From positions 684,808 through 748,807 of the forward strand of contig JXTB01000102.1 in assembly GCA_002914805.1 (NCBI GenBank): a stretch of 64,000 nucleotides of DNA, written 5' to 3'. Both the position numbers and the translations under genes were made by a program. A model generated the notes under the pieces. The model searched no databases and was not told where the DNA came from. It saw only the letters and a list, made by a program, of their open reading frames with translations. Every line of letters begins with the position of its first letter. Positions within the stretch are counted from its first letter, which is position 1. Positions 46,465-58,469 of the stretch are shown here, one piece after another. The stretch is from Parasponia andersonii (lineage: Eukaryota; Streptophyta; Magnoliopsida; Rosales; Cannabaceae).

Positions 46465-49032
46465 AAATGATGAAACGTACTTCTAAAGCTCTCCAAATTT
46501 GCTATTTTTGACCAAACATCTTCCTATAAAAAATATTCACAGCTCATTTTAAACTTCCAGTCAAGTCTAGTTCCCCTCAAATTGGCATGAACTTGACTTT
46601 CAACCCAAAAGAATGGCTGAAGCCTTAATGAAGGAGGTGAATAGTCAGAGCCATCCTTTTTAATCCCTTTTTTCATCACTGATGACGGGAAAAGCACAAA
46701 CTGAGTTGAGGCCGACTCAACTGAAAAAGTAAAATGGCCAAGTCCATTTAGTCTAGGGAGGACAAGATTGAACAAATGGTGATTTTTGCTTTTTTTTTTT
46801 TTTTGTTATATTTTTGTTTCATCAATTTATGTGATGAGTAGAAAGTTTTATTTGAATTTCCTGATATGTGATTCGTTAATATAATATTCATAACCTATAA
46901 TTGATGTGTTGATGATTTTTTTTTTTTTTGGGTTATAAGTGGATTCCTCAAGAAAATATAATTAATCAAAGCAAAAAGCTTTATATTACAATTTAACTAT
47001 AAAGATTATAATTTCAAATTTTTCAAAAAAAAGAGATGAAAAATGTATAATATACACAACTAATAACAAATATGTGGATTATTCTAATTATTAAGAAAAA
47101 CAAATAATAAAGACTACTAGAAATCTACTGCTTTCAACACTTGCTCTTAGTTACATTCTTAGCAGGCACCAATTGAGATCTATGCTTGTGAAAAAGAAAA
47201 TAAGACAAAAATCGATCACTAAACATATCTAGATCTAAAAAAAAAATATCAGATTTAAGTTCTAGATTCGGACTAAAATCTATGTAGAATGTGTTTCTAC
47301 AAACTAGATCTAGATGTGGAATTATAAAACTAAAAAAGAAAAAGAAAAAAGAAGCAAGGGGGAGGGAGGAGGAGAAAAAAGAGAATAAAGAGAGAAAACC
47401 AAAGAAAGAAAAGAAGAAAGGAAGACCTCCCTCCGACTTCCAAGCAGAACGATACTAATTTTTTTGTTAGGAAGAAATGTGGGTCTTTTGCCTTTTATGA
47501 ATTTGCAGCTTGAGAAGTTTGAAAAAGTTGTGTAGCTTACGATATTTGAGTTAATGCACTTTATATTCACTTAATTCCATATTGTAAATAGCTTTGCACA
47601 TAAGATAAGGATAGGTTTACTCCTATAACCAAATTTGGCCAAGCTACTCTGATCATTAGAAGCGTGTGTTATGGTGTGTTGGATGAATGATGACTCGCAT
47701 TCAAATAAGATTCCTATATGCCTCTATATTATAAGCAGTATTTTTATGTACATTTTTGCACCTAGTTTACCCCGCTCATACTATGGTCATTATCAATATC
47801 CTCTTTGAATATTGAAGTTTGTTACCTCGCTCATACTTGAATGAACATTACAAGTTATTCATTAGCCATTAAGCACAGCTGTTATATAGGTATAACATGC
47901 ACCATAAGTACAGTTTTCCCAGCGATTCATTCATTTATTCTAAGTCAAAATGAATCGTTCAGAACTTATAAACAAAGACCGGATACTTTGTTTATAGAAA
48001 ATGACTGTATTTATTTATTTGAACGAGAATGATGGATTTCAAATTATTGAAACTTACGATAAATAGAAATAATCGTATGTTATAAATTGTTATCAAAAAG
48101 AGAATAACTTATTTAAATTTGAGTATACAGTGAAAAAGACAAATACTTATTGTTATTTTTTCTTTGTTGACATGATTAAATTCAATACGTCTACGTTATT
48201 TATAACAAAAATAAGGATAAGTACCTCAATTCTAATGAAGAAATATTCCAACTTGATGCATGATTGAATTGCTCTAGAGTGTAATTTTTCTTTTTTTCAC
48301 GAACTTGCCTACTATTATTAATGAATCAAACTCTTTTAATTCTCTTCACCGGATTTCTCAAACATCCCAACTCCTATAAATTCTTACAAATTCTCTATCT
48401 AAATTTTGAGACCAATTGTCCGCTAATTAAAATGTGTATTTTCTAAGTTCACAAGGCTTTATTTATAGGATAATGATAGACGTCTCATGTCTAATCTCAC
48501 CTTTTAATATCACCTTACATGGTATATGACTTGGCAGTCATTTCATTTGTCACATCATCCATTCTAGTTTTTAACATTATTTGCAAATAAACCATTCTTT
48601 TTATAAACTTGCTTAACCTAGTTTTTATCGTGAAAGCCTCAAGGGAAAATAAACCAGCTTTGCGTGAAAGCCNTAAGGGGGGGAAAAAAACATAGCATGA
48701 AAGGAGAATTACTCAGTCAACGTTGTTCAATAAATCCAATTCAACAATCAACAATCTCTTCTATGGAGGTGAATTTGTCTAATCCCTCTCTTCTATTCAC
48801 CAGCTATCTTATATTATGCACAAAAAACATCATCTTAAAAAAAAAAACAAAATCTGATGTATTTATTCTAAAGGGAAAAATTCATAGTGATTCTTTATAT
48901 TTTTTTTGTGTCTAATCTAATACTAGAAATTGGTGGCACTTTTCATTACTATTCGATGGCTTTTTTCAGTTTGTTTTGACTCAATGGATACGTAATTACA
49001 TATATTATGTTATTGTTCAATGAATTTATCTT
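45851..49032. other. Gene-free AT-rich intergenic DNA
   Basis: No gene. It contains a palindromic stretch near 45.9-46.4 kb (TGGCTATTTTTTTT / AAAAATAGCTATTTTT), a (GA)n run at 46433-46461 and an undetermined base (n) at 48673. Confidence 0.5.
46433..46461. repeat. (GA)n microsatellite
   Basis: A run of GA units of about 29 bases. Confidence 0.9.
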
Positions 49033-49037
49033 CTGTC

Positions 49038-49808
49038 TGTTGTGCGGTCTAAAATCCTATATGTTGGTCAATACTATAAAAGAAAAAGTTGACCAAGTGA
49101 ATGTTAGGTCGCATGAGTAAGATTAAGTGCGACCTCTTCCGAAAGAGTTACATGCGACCTCCACCGCATAAGTTAGTGCGACCTCTTCCGAAAGAGTTAT
49201 GTGTGACCTCTACCACATACGTTTAGTATGACCTCCTCTGAACAAGTTTAAAGCGACCTCCTCTGAACGAGTTAAGTGCGACCAGAATGAAAAGGAAACT
49301 AGACTAACCTTCGTCAAACGGGTAATCTACAAAGAAAGGGAAACAAAAGTTTCTCTTTAAAGATCGACCAGTCATCTCATTTAAGTGATTACCCAGTTAT
49401 ATTGTTACTCGAATTGTATTGCCCGATTATACAGTTACCCATTCTCACAATTGGAAAACATTGTACTATCCTCACCTATATAAAGGGAGTTCAATGTTTC
49501 AGTGAGAGAGGTTGGACTTTTTCTGATCTGGAAAGGCTGGGAAATCTTTGATCCTTTCTTGATCTTTGAAATTTTTTGAGAACTTTTTAAACTCTTGCTT
49601 CTCTATTCCAGACAATACATTGTAATTTTGAGCTATTGTAATTCTCTGGAAAATAGTAGAAAACAGTGGACATAGACTCATCTTTCTTGGGGCTGAACTA
49701 CTATAAAATTCTTGTCTCTTTATTTGCTTTAGTTAATTAACCATTTTCACACATAAGCCACATCTTGCAATTTTTCTAAATTTATTGTTGACAAAACTTC
49801 CGTTAACA
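49038..49808 (+). repeat. 5' LTR of the gag-only Tat element
   Basis: 771 bp. Contains repeats of the type GTGCGACCTC(C/T)TCCGAA(C/A)GAGTTA (49120-49285) and a promoter-like CCTATATAAAGGGAG (about 49478). The array has more copies here than in the 3' LTR, which explains most of the length difference. Confidence 0.9.
49120..49285 (+). repeat. GCGACCTC tandem repeats in the LTR
   Basis: Units of about 30 bases containing GCGACCTC, TTCCGAAAGAGTTA or similar follow each other about six times. The 3' LTR (54775-54890) and the inverted LTR at 56377-57033 have fewer units, so copy number varies between LTRs of one family. Confidence 0.75.
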
Positions 49809-49869
49809 ATTGGCACTAGAAAGAGAGCTATTCCGGCAGAAAATTTTGTCCATTCCGCTTCTTTCGACA

Positions 49870-50935
49870 ATGGCAAACACCAGAAACACTGGAACTAGCC
49901 AAAATCATCCCCAAAGTACCACTGCTGTACAAGCAGATCCTGCTCAGGATCAGTCTGCCGTGACCGCACTGGAAAATATTGTCCAGAGATAGGATTGCAT
50001 GGAGGAAGCACTGGTGAACTTTCAGCAAATTACAAGTCAGATTAATGACTCTCTACGATGACTTGCTGAGGGATAGATACTAACTCCACCACAGCACAAA
50101 CATCCCAGAGAATGTCCTGCCCAATAACCTGAGAGAGGAATTCAGATTCTGGAGACAGGGAACCGCGACCAAGCTAAAGCCTGGCAGGAGCATCGAGGAG
50201 ATTGCATCTCTAAGGGAAAATGTAAGGTCACAAACTTGCCTCTGGTATCTGGTACTGAAAGTTCGAGCACTGATCGTGATCGTGGACAACCATCAATCGT
50301 GATTATCTTGAATACGAGCAAAAACATCAATCGAGGAGTGTCTTTGAAAGGATCAGTAGGGAATCTCGACAGAATCCTATAGACCTGAGACAACATCTGG
50401 ATAAGCGACGTAGTCAGAAGCGATCCACATCGCATCACAACGACCAAAGCCAATCTCATCGCACTGTTTCATCGGAATCCCTAAGGTCGCAGCACACCCT
50501 ACCAAACCAACCCGCCTTATATCGTGACAATGATCAGAGGCCACTCCTACCACCCGTAAGAGAGAATGTTCTCCTTCTGAACGTCGATATTCATAATTTG
50601 AGGATTGCTTTAGATACACTTGCTGGTTGGGATGATGAGCTCACTGATTGGTATCGTCAATCGCCATTCAGCTAGGAGGTTCGAGCTGCCGCCTTACTTG
50701 CTGGATTTAAACTTCCCACCATAAACACTTTTGATGGAAAAACTGATCCGCAGGACCATATGGATCACTTCAGCGACTTGATGGAACTTCATCGTGTTGA
50801 TGATCTTGCACGTTACAGGTGTTTTGCTGTAACTCTCACGGGAGCAGCAAAGAAGTGGTTCTGAGGACTCAAGTCCAGCTCAATCTCCTCATCGATCATT
50901 TGATTTGGTACCTTTTATAGTTTTATGGCAATCTT
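49870..50935 (+). pseudogene. Truncated gag of the Tat element
   Basis: It begins MANTRNTGTSQN at 49870, a typical gag start of this group. An in-frame TAG at 49990-49992 interrupts it after Val-Gln-Arg. Downstream the conserved core is clear at 50700-50900: AGFKLPTINTFDGKTDPQDH, MDHFSDLMELHRVDDLARYR and AVTLTGAAKKWF, followed by a TGA where the family has Arg or Trp-type codons. Frame changes lie between. After SSSIS the similarity stops, so the nucleocapsid end and all of pol are missing. It would have encoded the capsid-like structural protein. Confidence 0.8.
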
Positions 50936-51581
50936 CGAACACCATAAGACTTGGGGGGTAGTGGGATCAGAATATTATCTCCTACTTGCTTCCTAAGGGA
51001 CTATGCAAAACGTCCATTTAGAGAGGTCGGAATTTTAGATCATCGAAATATCTAAAATTCCTTAAAATCCTAGGATTTTCTCTTTGCTTCATGCCTTAGC
51101 ATGTCATATTACGTAATTTTCCTCCTCGAACAACAAAGTAACTAAGCAAAACGTTCATTGTTCGATGTGATATATTGCTATATTTACATTTTGCATGGAA
51201 CTTTTGAAAAACAGTATTGAGTTTGCATCACTCATACTTGCTATTTTCTTAAGCGACCTAACCTATCCTAACACAACCATTTTAAGTGTGTTGGATTCAA
51301 ATCGCAATAGCGTACCGATCAGTCACTTAGTGATTGACTACTTGGTTAAATTAATTATCTTCTATATTACGACTTAGTGTGTTGATTGTTTTGTAGGAAT
51401 AAATGTCTAATAAGGAAAGCCTTCATTCATTGATAAAAGCTCACACCTATGTGCAAGCAAAGAAATACAAATAAGAGAGGACCAAGCCCGTGTTGTTCTG
51501 AAGTCAAAAAATAAAATAACATTATTATTGTGCAGACGTGCCCGCTCCACCATCTCCAGTTTTGGTAGCTTCATCTTCCCT

Positions 51582-53682
51582 CTAACTATGGACAAGCTCG
51601 ATCACGTCCTCACCATGGATGGAAAAGTCGAAGTCCAGATGCCAGCAGAAGATGTTATATATGATGGTCGACGAGGCGATGTCATTGGCTTTGTCTTCGA
51701 GCTCCTTGACTTCAGTAGCCTTAAGCTCTTCAACAGCCTTGTGAGCCGCCTTTATTGTCACCTTCTTCATGCGATCTGGATGCTCGGAGATAGTCTTTTC
51801 AAGCTCTTTAATTTTTTCCTCGAGCTTCTCCTTTTCGAACTTCTCCTTAGCCAGACCTTCGAGCAGCTCCTGCTTCTCTAAATCAAAGGCTTTTTTCTCC
51901 TCCTTGTGAGCCTTCTCCGAGTTCTCGAATGCTTGAGTTATCTCGTCGATTTTTTCGGCCTTCTCCAAACACTCGAGGATTGGGTCATGCATCAGGACAG
52001 CAGCTGCAGTAGTCTGAAAATATAACATATCAATACCAGAAAAATGCATTGAAAAGAAAAAAAAGGAAGATACTTACATTTGCCAACATCCTCATCGCAG
52101 AAACAAAGGCAACCTCGGCAGATCACCGCTTCATCCTCTTCCAGCCCTCTTCGGAAGTGAAGTGATCAATAAAGGTTGCGCTCATACCAGTCTTCTCCGG
52201 TAATTGATTAAAGGGTGCGAAGAGCTCGTCGTCCTTATCAACCTGGTTTGGTTCCGAAGAAGTGGCAGTCTCCTTGGATGGTTCGGGATGGCTCATAGTT
52301 TGAGGCTGTGGAGGAGGCGAGCTTGTCAGGATATCTTCGAAGGCGACTTTTCGTTTCTTGGAAGTGTCGACCTTCTCTTTCCCTTTTGATGTCAATGGAG
52401 GTGTGCTCTCTGGCGTCTTGGACTTTGCCATGGACCCCGAGAGTGGAAGGTGGTGCTCGCAGTCCGCTACCAATAACCATTTCTGTACAGATGTGTCAGT
52501 AAGCGAGGTGACATAATACGATGAGAATGAAAATATATATATGTATATATATAATTACCCTTTTCTTGTTGAGAAGCTGGCGGTGATGCTGTTTCTAAAG
52601 ATGATGGTTCCGGAAGTTGCGGGAGTGGCAGGTGCTTTTCGTTTCCTAGGTTTGGAAGACGAGGCACTCTTTTCCGTCTGCTTCCTTGGCTTCTTTTTCT
52701 TCGAGCTCGAGGGTCTGGTCGAACGGACGGTAGGATCAGGGAACGCGGCTCCCTTTGGAAGCAAACCGCAAGCGACCAAGTTCTTGGAAGTCCCAAGCTT
52801 TTTCTAATCGAATTCCTCATTCGGAAGGTCGTTGATTCTGTACACCCTTGCGAACTATTCTTTGAAAAGTCCGGGCTGTTCCCTGTTGTCTGCGATGACG
52901 TACGAGTGTGATCAGAATAAATATGATTATACAAAAAAGGCGATAAATTGAAAAGTTACCTACCAGGATTCTGAAAGAAGCCATTATCCGCATAGTCAAA
53001 GTGGAAAAATGGATTTTTTCATTTTCCTATTTGTTGCGAACCCCGTAGATAGTTTTTATTACTTGGTTCGACCACTTGCTGGCATAAAAGAAGCCGAAAT
53101 CCGATGGGTTTGATTTCGCTTGGTAAAACCAAGCGAACTCTTCAGGTGTGGGGGTTTCTAAGCCTAATTTATAGTATAGTATGTACAGACCTACCATGTA
53201 TCTATAAGTATTTAGAGTTAGTTGAAAATGAATGACTTCATAATAGTTGATGATAGATTTTATGTAAGGATGAAGTGGGAGGTGGACCCCGCATTTGAGA
53301 ACTGCTTCAGAGAATGAAGCAATTCCGCGAGGTGGTGTATGTGGTCGATTGAACTTCATGGGAAGACAAAGGGGGATGGCGATCTTGTAGTTGTGCAAGA
53401 TTTTGTTGAGCCGTTCGTGGTGTAGCTCGTCCTTATGTTAGTACACGACTAGTCTCCCTCTATATATTGATAACCTGTTGCGAACACAGGGGCATCTCTA
53501 ATATGCCGGGACCATTGGTCTTGAGGTAGGTCGCCTATGCGAGGACTACTTTGCCTGACCCTGGTTATCTCAATTTCGGGTTCTGGCTCAAGATAATCTT
53601 CGAAGTTTATGGAGCTAACACTGGTATTGGAAGATTCTCCTGAGAATGCATTTCCTTCCCTAAAATCCTCACTACTAGACAT
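51582..53682 (-). pseudogene. Antisense, spliced-looking transposon gene (Transposase_28-like)
   Basis: On the minus strand four blocks are joined by good GT-AG introns: 53682-52964, 52889-52559, 52482-52078 and 52013-51582, introns 64-76 bp. Block 1 starts MSSSEDFREG and, after a frameshift and stop near 53450, carries a domain with FNRPHTPPRGIASFSEAVLK, LPLHPYIKSIINYYEV and LNTYRYMVGLYILYYKLGLE. It resembles the plant 'putative gypsy type transposon' family. Block 2 is Lys/Ser-rich (SSKKKKPRKQTEKSASSSK), block 3 Ser/Pro-rich (SKTPESTPPLTSKGKEK), and block 4 a long coiled coil (EKEKLEEKIKELEKT). At least four stops are visible, so this copy is broken; the block 2-3 phase does not fit. Antisense ORFs between gag/pol and the 3' LTR are known in Tat-lineage elements; function unknown. 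Confidence 0.65.
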
Positions 53683-54689
53683 CTGAAGATAAATATGGAT
53701 GGATTTAGTCCTATGCGAGCATCAGGAATCTTAGCTATATGCGAGCAATTTTGGGGTCATCCTAGGATTGCATCAACAAGTTACTCATCGAATTTTTTCA
53801 AATTGATCTACGGATTCATAAAAATCGTTCGAGTAGTTCGTTAAAAAAGAAAATAAAAAACTCTTTCACGAGTTCATCTCTGTCAGTCATCTAAAAAAAT
53901 AATTTATAAACCAACGAAGGGGATCTAAAAATTTTCATTTTACAGTCCATCCGAATACGGGATAGGTTTATGTTCAAAATATTTAGCCTCTATGGTATTT
54001 AGGTTCTACGGTTTGTTCCTATTTTCTATTCTAGGATCTATAAATAAGAGAACAAGAGAGAGAGGATATATACTAACCTTTCTTCGAAGATGGAGGGATC
54101 AAGAAGACGTTTAAAAGATTGTGATGATAACTTCATCGGAGAAGATGGCAAAGTTGTGCGACCTGAGAAACAGAACGACACCGGAAGGATTGCTCTGTGA
54201 ATACTTTGGGTTTCGAGAGGAATAGCAAACGATAGGTTTTTTGAGGAGGCAGATTAGTTTTCGATATATATACCTCGAGCGTCATCAAATCACAGCTGTA
54301 GATCAAGGTATTTAATTTTCAGGTCCGAAGGCTTAAGTTCATGCGTGATTTGGTTTTTTCCGAAATTAAATCGATATCTTTTCAAAATTTGAAACGATTC
54401 GATTTAAGACGACAGCTGGCATCATCGCTATCATTATGTCTGTTTAACAAGGAAAAAGAAGGGAAAAATCTCCTCGAGTTTTGCTATTCTTCTTAGAAAA
54501 GGTGATACGTGGTTCCATCTGTCAGAAAAAGATACGTGTGATCTTGAAAAGGTGAGATTTGAGATCTGGCGACTCTTCGACTCTTCAAAAGTCTCAAGTC
54601 TAGGTTATGACGTCGCATTTTTTAAGCTCGCACTTATAGTAGAAGAAAGCTCTATTTTGTCCTTAAGGACTAATGGAGCTAGGGGCAAT

Positions 54690-55411
54690 TGTTGTGCGGT
54701 CTAAAATCCTATATGTTGGTCAATACCATAAAGAGAAAAGTTGACCAAGTGAGTGTTAGGTCGCATGAGTAAGATTAAGTGTAACCTCTTCCGAAAGAGT
54801 TACATGCGACCTTTACTACATAAGTTTAGTGCGACCTCCTCCGAACAAGTTTAAAGCGACCTCTTCCGAACGAGTTAAGTGCGACTATAATGAAAAGGAA
54901 ACTAGATTAAGCTTCGTCAAACGGGTAACCTACAAAAAAAGGGAAACAAAAGTTTCTCTTTAAAAATCGACCAATCATCTCATTTAAGTGATTACCCAGT
55001 TATATTGTTAGTCGAATTGTATTGCCTGATTATATAGTTACCCATTCTCACAATTGGGAAACATTGAGCTATCATCACCTATATAAAGGAAGTTCAACGT
55101 TTCAGTGAGAAAGGTTGGACTTGTTCTGATCTGGAGAGGCTGGGAAATCTTTGATCCTTTTTTGATCTTTGAAATCTTTTGAGAACCTTTTAAACTCTTG
55201 CTTCTTCTTTCTAGACAACACATTGTAATTTTGAGCTCTTGTAATTCTCCAGAAAATAGTAGAAAACAATGGACGTAGGCTCATCTTTTTTGGGGCTGAA
55301 CCACTATAAAATTCGTGTCTCTTTATTTGCTTTAGTTAATTAACTATTTTCACACACAAGCCACATCTTGCAATTTTTCTAAATTTATTGTTGACAAAAC
55401 CTCTGTCAACA
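54690..55411 (+). repeat. 3' LTR of the gag-only Tat element
   Basis: 722 bp, closely matching 49038-49808 apart from fewer GCGACCTC units. It is followed directly by the CTGTC duplication. Confidence 0.9.
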
Positions 55412-55499
55412 CTGTCTTACTAGTTTTTTTTGGTTTTTTTCGGGAGGGGAATTGTATGACTTACATATGTTTTAAATTGTTTATATTCACTATTTGAAG

Positions 55500-56376
55500 A
55501 GGTTGTGTGCTCTTTGAACTAGGCAAATGACGTTAAAGAAACGAATAAAATAATCAACAAGGAAGAGGAAGTAGAAGAGCCTACCGTTGGAATGATTTTT
55601 TATTCAATTGATGACTTGACAGAATATTATAGGATGTATGAAAAGAAAATGAGGCTTGAAGTTTGTAAAAGGACCTCCAAGGAAGGAGACAATGGGAAGT
55701 TGAAGTACATAACTATTGTGTGCTCACGTTTTAGAAATCAAAAATCTAAGTCTCAAAATGCCTTTAAAATGACAAAAATAGATTGCAATGCTAAACTTAG
55801 GGTTGCGATAAAGTTTGCTCTGTTGTACTTAATCATAATCATGAACTTAGTACTCCAAGCAAAATAAGATATTTTAAAAGCTATAGAGTAATGCGGTCAT
55901 ATGTGAAAAGGAGGTTATAAGTGAATGATAGAGCTAGAATAAGATTAAATAAGAATTTCAATTCTCTTGTTGTTGAAGTAGGTGGATATGAGAACTTAAC
56001 TTTTACAGAGAGAATGCAAAAATCATATACAAAAAGTAAGGCGATTATAACTTGGAGATGGGGATGCTACTACAATTCAAAAATACTTCATGAAAATGGA
56101 AAGTGAAAATTCAAATTTTTTTAATATGATGGATTTAGATGAAAAATTTTATCTGAGGAATATATTTTGGGCACATGCAAGAAGTAAAGCCACATTTAAA
56201 GAGTTTGGTGATATCGTAAAATTCGATACAACATACATAAAGAAAAAATACGACTTGCCTTTTGCACCATTTGTAGGGATCAATCACCATGGACAATTGA
56301 CACTATTTAGATGCGTTTTGATCTCTAGTGAAGATACTGAGACTTTTACATGGCTATTTGAAACTTGGATAGCATG
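55500..56376 (+). pseudogene. FAR1/FHY3-like (Mutator transposase-derived) gene relic
   Basis: The reading starts near VEEPTVGMIFYSIDDLTEYY, followed by KRTSKEGDNGKLKYITIVCS and KIDCNAKLRVAI: the FAR1 DNA-binding domain. A frameshift near 55810 leads to VVLNHNHELSTPSKIR, a stop at 55918-55920, another frameshift near 56020, then the transposase-like core FGDIVKFDTTYIKKKYDLPF, APFVGINHHGQLTLF and TFTWLFETWI. The Asp in KFDTTY is the position of the first catalytic acid in MULE transposases. The gene is cut there by the LTR at 56377. It may be a decayed host FRS gene or a Mutator-like element; the lack of terminal repeats in view leaves this open. Confidence 0.8.
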
Positions 56377-57033
56377 TGTTGACGGAGGTTTTGTCAACAA
56401 TAAATTTGAAAAATTGCAAAATGTGGTTTGTGTGTGAAAAGAGTTAATTAATTAAAGCAAACAAAGAGACAAGAATTTTATAGTAGTTCACCCCCAAAAA
56501 AGATGAGCCTACGTCCACCGTTTTTTACTATTTTCTGGAGAATTACAAGAGCTCAAAATTACAATGTGTTGTCCGAAAAGAAGAAACAAGAGTTTAAAAA
56601 GGTTCTCCCAAAAAATTCCTCAAAAGATATAAAAAGATCCCCCACTGAAACATTGAACTCCCTTTATATAGATGAGGATAGCTCAATGTTTCCCAATTAT
56701 GAGAATGGGTAACTGTATAATCGGGCAATACAATTTGAGTAACAATATAACTGGGTAATCACTTAAATGAGATGACTGGTCGATCTTTAAAGAGAAACTT
56801 TTGTTTCCCTTTCCTTGTAGGTTACCCGTTTGACGAAGCGTAAACTAGTCTCCTTTTTATTATGGTCGCACTTAACTTGTTCGGAGGAGGTCGCACTAAC
56901 TTATGCGGTGGAGGTCGCATGTAACTTTTTGGAAGAGGTCGCACTTAATCTTATTTATGCGACCTGACACTCACTTGGTCAACTTTTCCCTTTATGGTAT
57001 TGACCAACATATAGGATTTTAGACCGCACAACA
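56377..57033 (-). repeat. Tat-family LTR in opposite orientation (3' LTR remnant)
   Basis: About 657 bp. On the plus strand it runs TGTTGACGGAGG...GACCGCACAACA, the reverse complement of the LTRs at 49038 and 54690. It is followed by a polypurine-type stretch on the minus strand (GAACTGGGGGGCAAT, 57048-57034), so it is the 3' LTR end of an element whose internal part should extend to the right but is missing beyond about 57060. It interrupts the FAR1-like relic. Confidence 0.85.
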
Positions 57034-57060
57034 ATTGCCCCCCAGTTCTATTAGTTCTCT

Positions 57061-58231
57061 AATTAGGTGCCGTTGTAGGATAGGTCACATAATTATTAAT
57101 TGAATTGAGACATTCTTAATTAATAAATAAAATATCAAAATATCTTATATTTTCTTTTATTTATTAACTACCATTTTATAGTTAAGATACTATCAACAAT
57201 TTAATTGTATCCTTATGAGTGTGATCCATTATTTCATATTTTAGTAATTTAATTCAAAATTGCCGCCGTAGGGTAAGTCAATTTTGACATACATTCTAAA
57301 ATCTTATCTTTTGGAAATTAAATCTTGTTATTAATTTAAATGGACACCTTCCGTATGGAGGACGAAATCTAAGCATCTCTAGACGCCAATTAAATCTCAC
57401 GATGCTTAATTAATAAAAGAGACCATGGGTTATATTGTCATATACCTCTCTCTCACTCATTATTTGAAAATCTTATGTATTTTTACTAATAAACATACAA
57501 TGTATTATTTAACCTAGTTATTATATCTAATATAATTTTCTAGGTTAAACTATTAGTCCAATCTTATTAGTCCTCACTAAATTACTAGATTTTCTAAAAA
57601 TCTAAATTTATTATTATAAGAATAATTTGACTAATCTAATTAATCTAATTAATAAGGATGACTTAAATTAAATAAGTGTGATATAACTAAAATTTGACTA
57701 TTAAATTTAAATCACATTATTCAATTCTTTATTCTTATTTAATTATTTAATCTAATTAAATTAGTCATATTCTAACTAAACTATTTTAGCATGAATATAA
57801 TATGTATGCATGATATTCATAAATGATTATAAGTGGGTATAATCAATAGCATGTTATAATATATGGTCATATTATACATATCACATATAATATAACAATA
57901 AAATAAAATAAAATGATATTTAGCCGAGTCCCTTACGAAATTACAACCTAATAAAATAATAAAATTATAAAGAATTAAAGGCACACAGGCCCGAAAGCTA
58001 TCTACTGGTCTTCTTGGATCTCCTTTCTTCTTTTGGTATTTTTACAAATCATATCTGTAAAAAGGTAGTATTTCTATAAATTATTTTAAAAAACTAGCCT
58101 AGCTCATATAATATCAAAATAATCATTTTGGGTTTGGATTTGGGCTTGGTCCAAGGCTTAGGCACATTTACTTTCTTTTTTAAAAGGCAAGTTTTATATA
58201 TATATATAGAGTATATATATATATATATGGG
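57061..58231. other. Unclassified AT-rich repeat-like sequence
   Basis: No coding region recognised. Blocks such as TTGCCGCCGTAGGGTAAGTC, ACCTTCCGTATGGAGGACGA and GAGACCATGGGTTATATTG are complex and read like part of an LTR or other repeat that I cannot place. A (TA)n run precedes the MITE at 58232. Confidence 0.4.
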
Positions 58232-58469
58232 CACTAATCCAGTAGGTATTTTTTTTTTTATCTATGCATAAGTATCAATTTGGCCAATAAAAATTTAGCA
58301 TGTACATTTTTTTATTGTAAAAAATAAGAGAGAGAAAGAGCATTAATGATGCATGTCTTTTCATATAGTTCATTATAACCATTGGATCAACATCTAATAG
58401 TGATCCAACAATTAAAAAAAAAATACCTACCCATAGGTAAAAGAAAAAAATACCTATTGGATTGGCAAC
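58232..58469. repeat. MITE, copy 2, next to the Athila LTR
   Basis: Left end CACTAATCCAGTAGGTATTTT and, reversed, right end GTTGCCAATCCAATAGGTATTTT form the terminal inverted repeat. The interior aligns with copy 1 at 35474-35669 (AATAAAAATTTAGCATGTACATTTTTTT). It follows (TA)n, as copy 1 does, and its right end touches the Athila LTR at 58470. Confidence 0.6.

Larger units (their letters stand above)
49038..55411 (+). mobile_element. Tat-type gypsy element, gag only, with antisense coding region
   Basis: LTRs of 771 bp (49038-49808) and 722 bp (54690-55411) start TGTTGTGCGGTC and end (T/G)TxAACA. They are flanked by the perfect 5-bp duplication CTGTC (49033-49037, 55412-55416). A primer-site-like ATTGGCACTAGAAAG follows the first LTR, and a polypurine stretch GGAGCTAGGGGCAAT precedes the second. 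Inside is a truncated gag on the plus strand and then, instead of pol, a region coding on the minus strand (51582-53682). No reverse transcriptase, RNase H or integrase motif was seen. It must have moved with help from an autonomous relative, such as the family of 5977-12238. Confidence 0.88.

Noticed and set aside
48673..48673. Undetermined base (n) within an open frame
   Set aside because: A sequencing or assembly ambiguity next to a G run; not biology.
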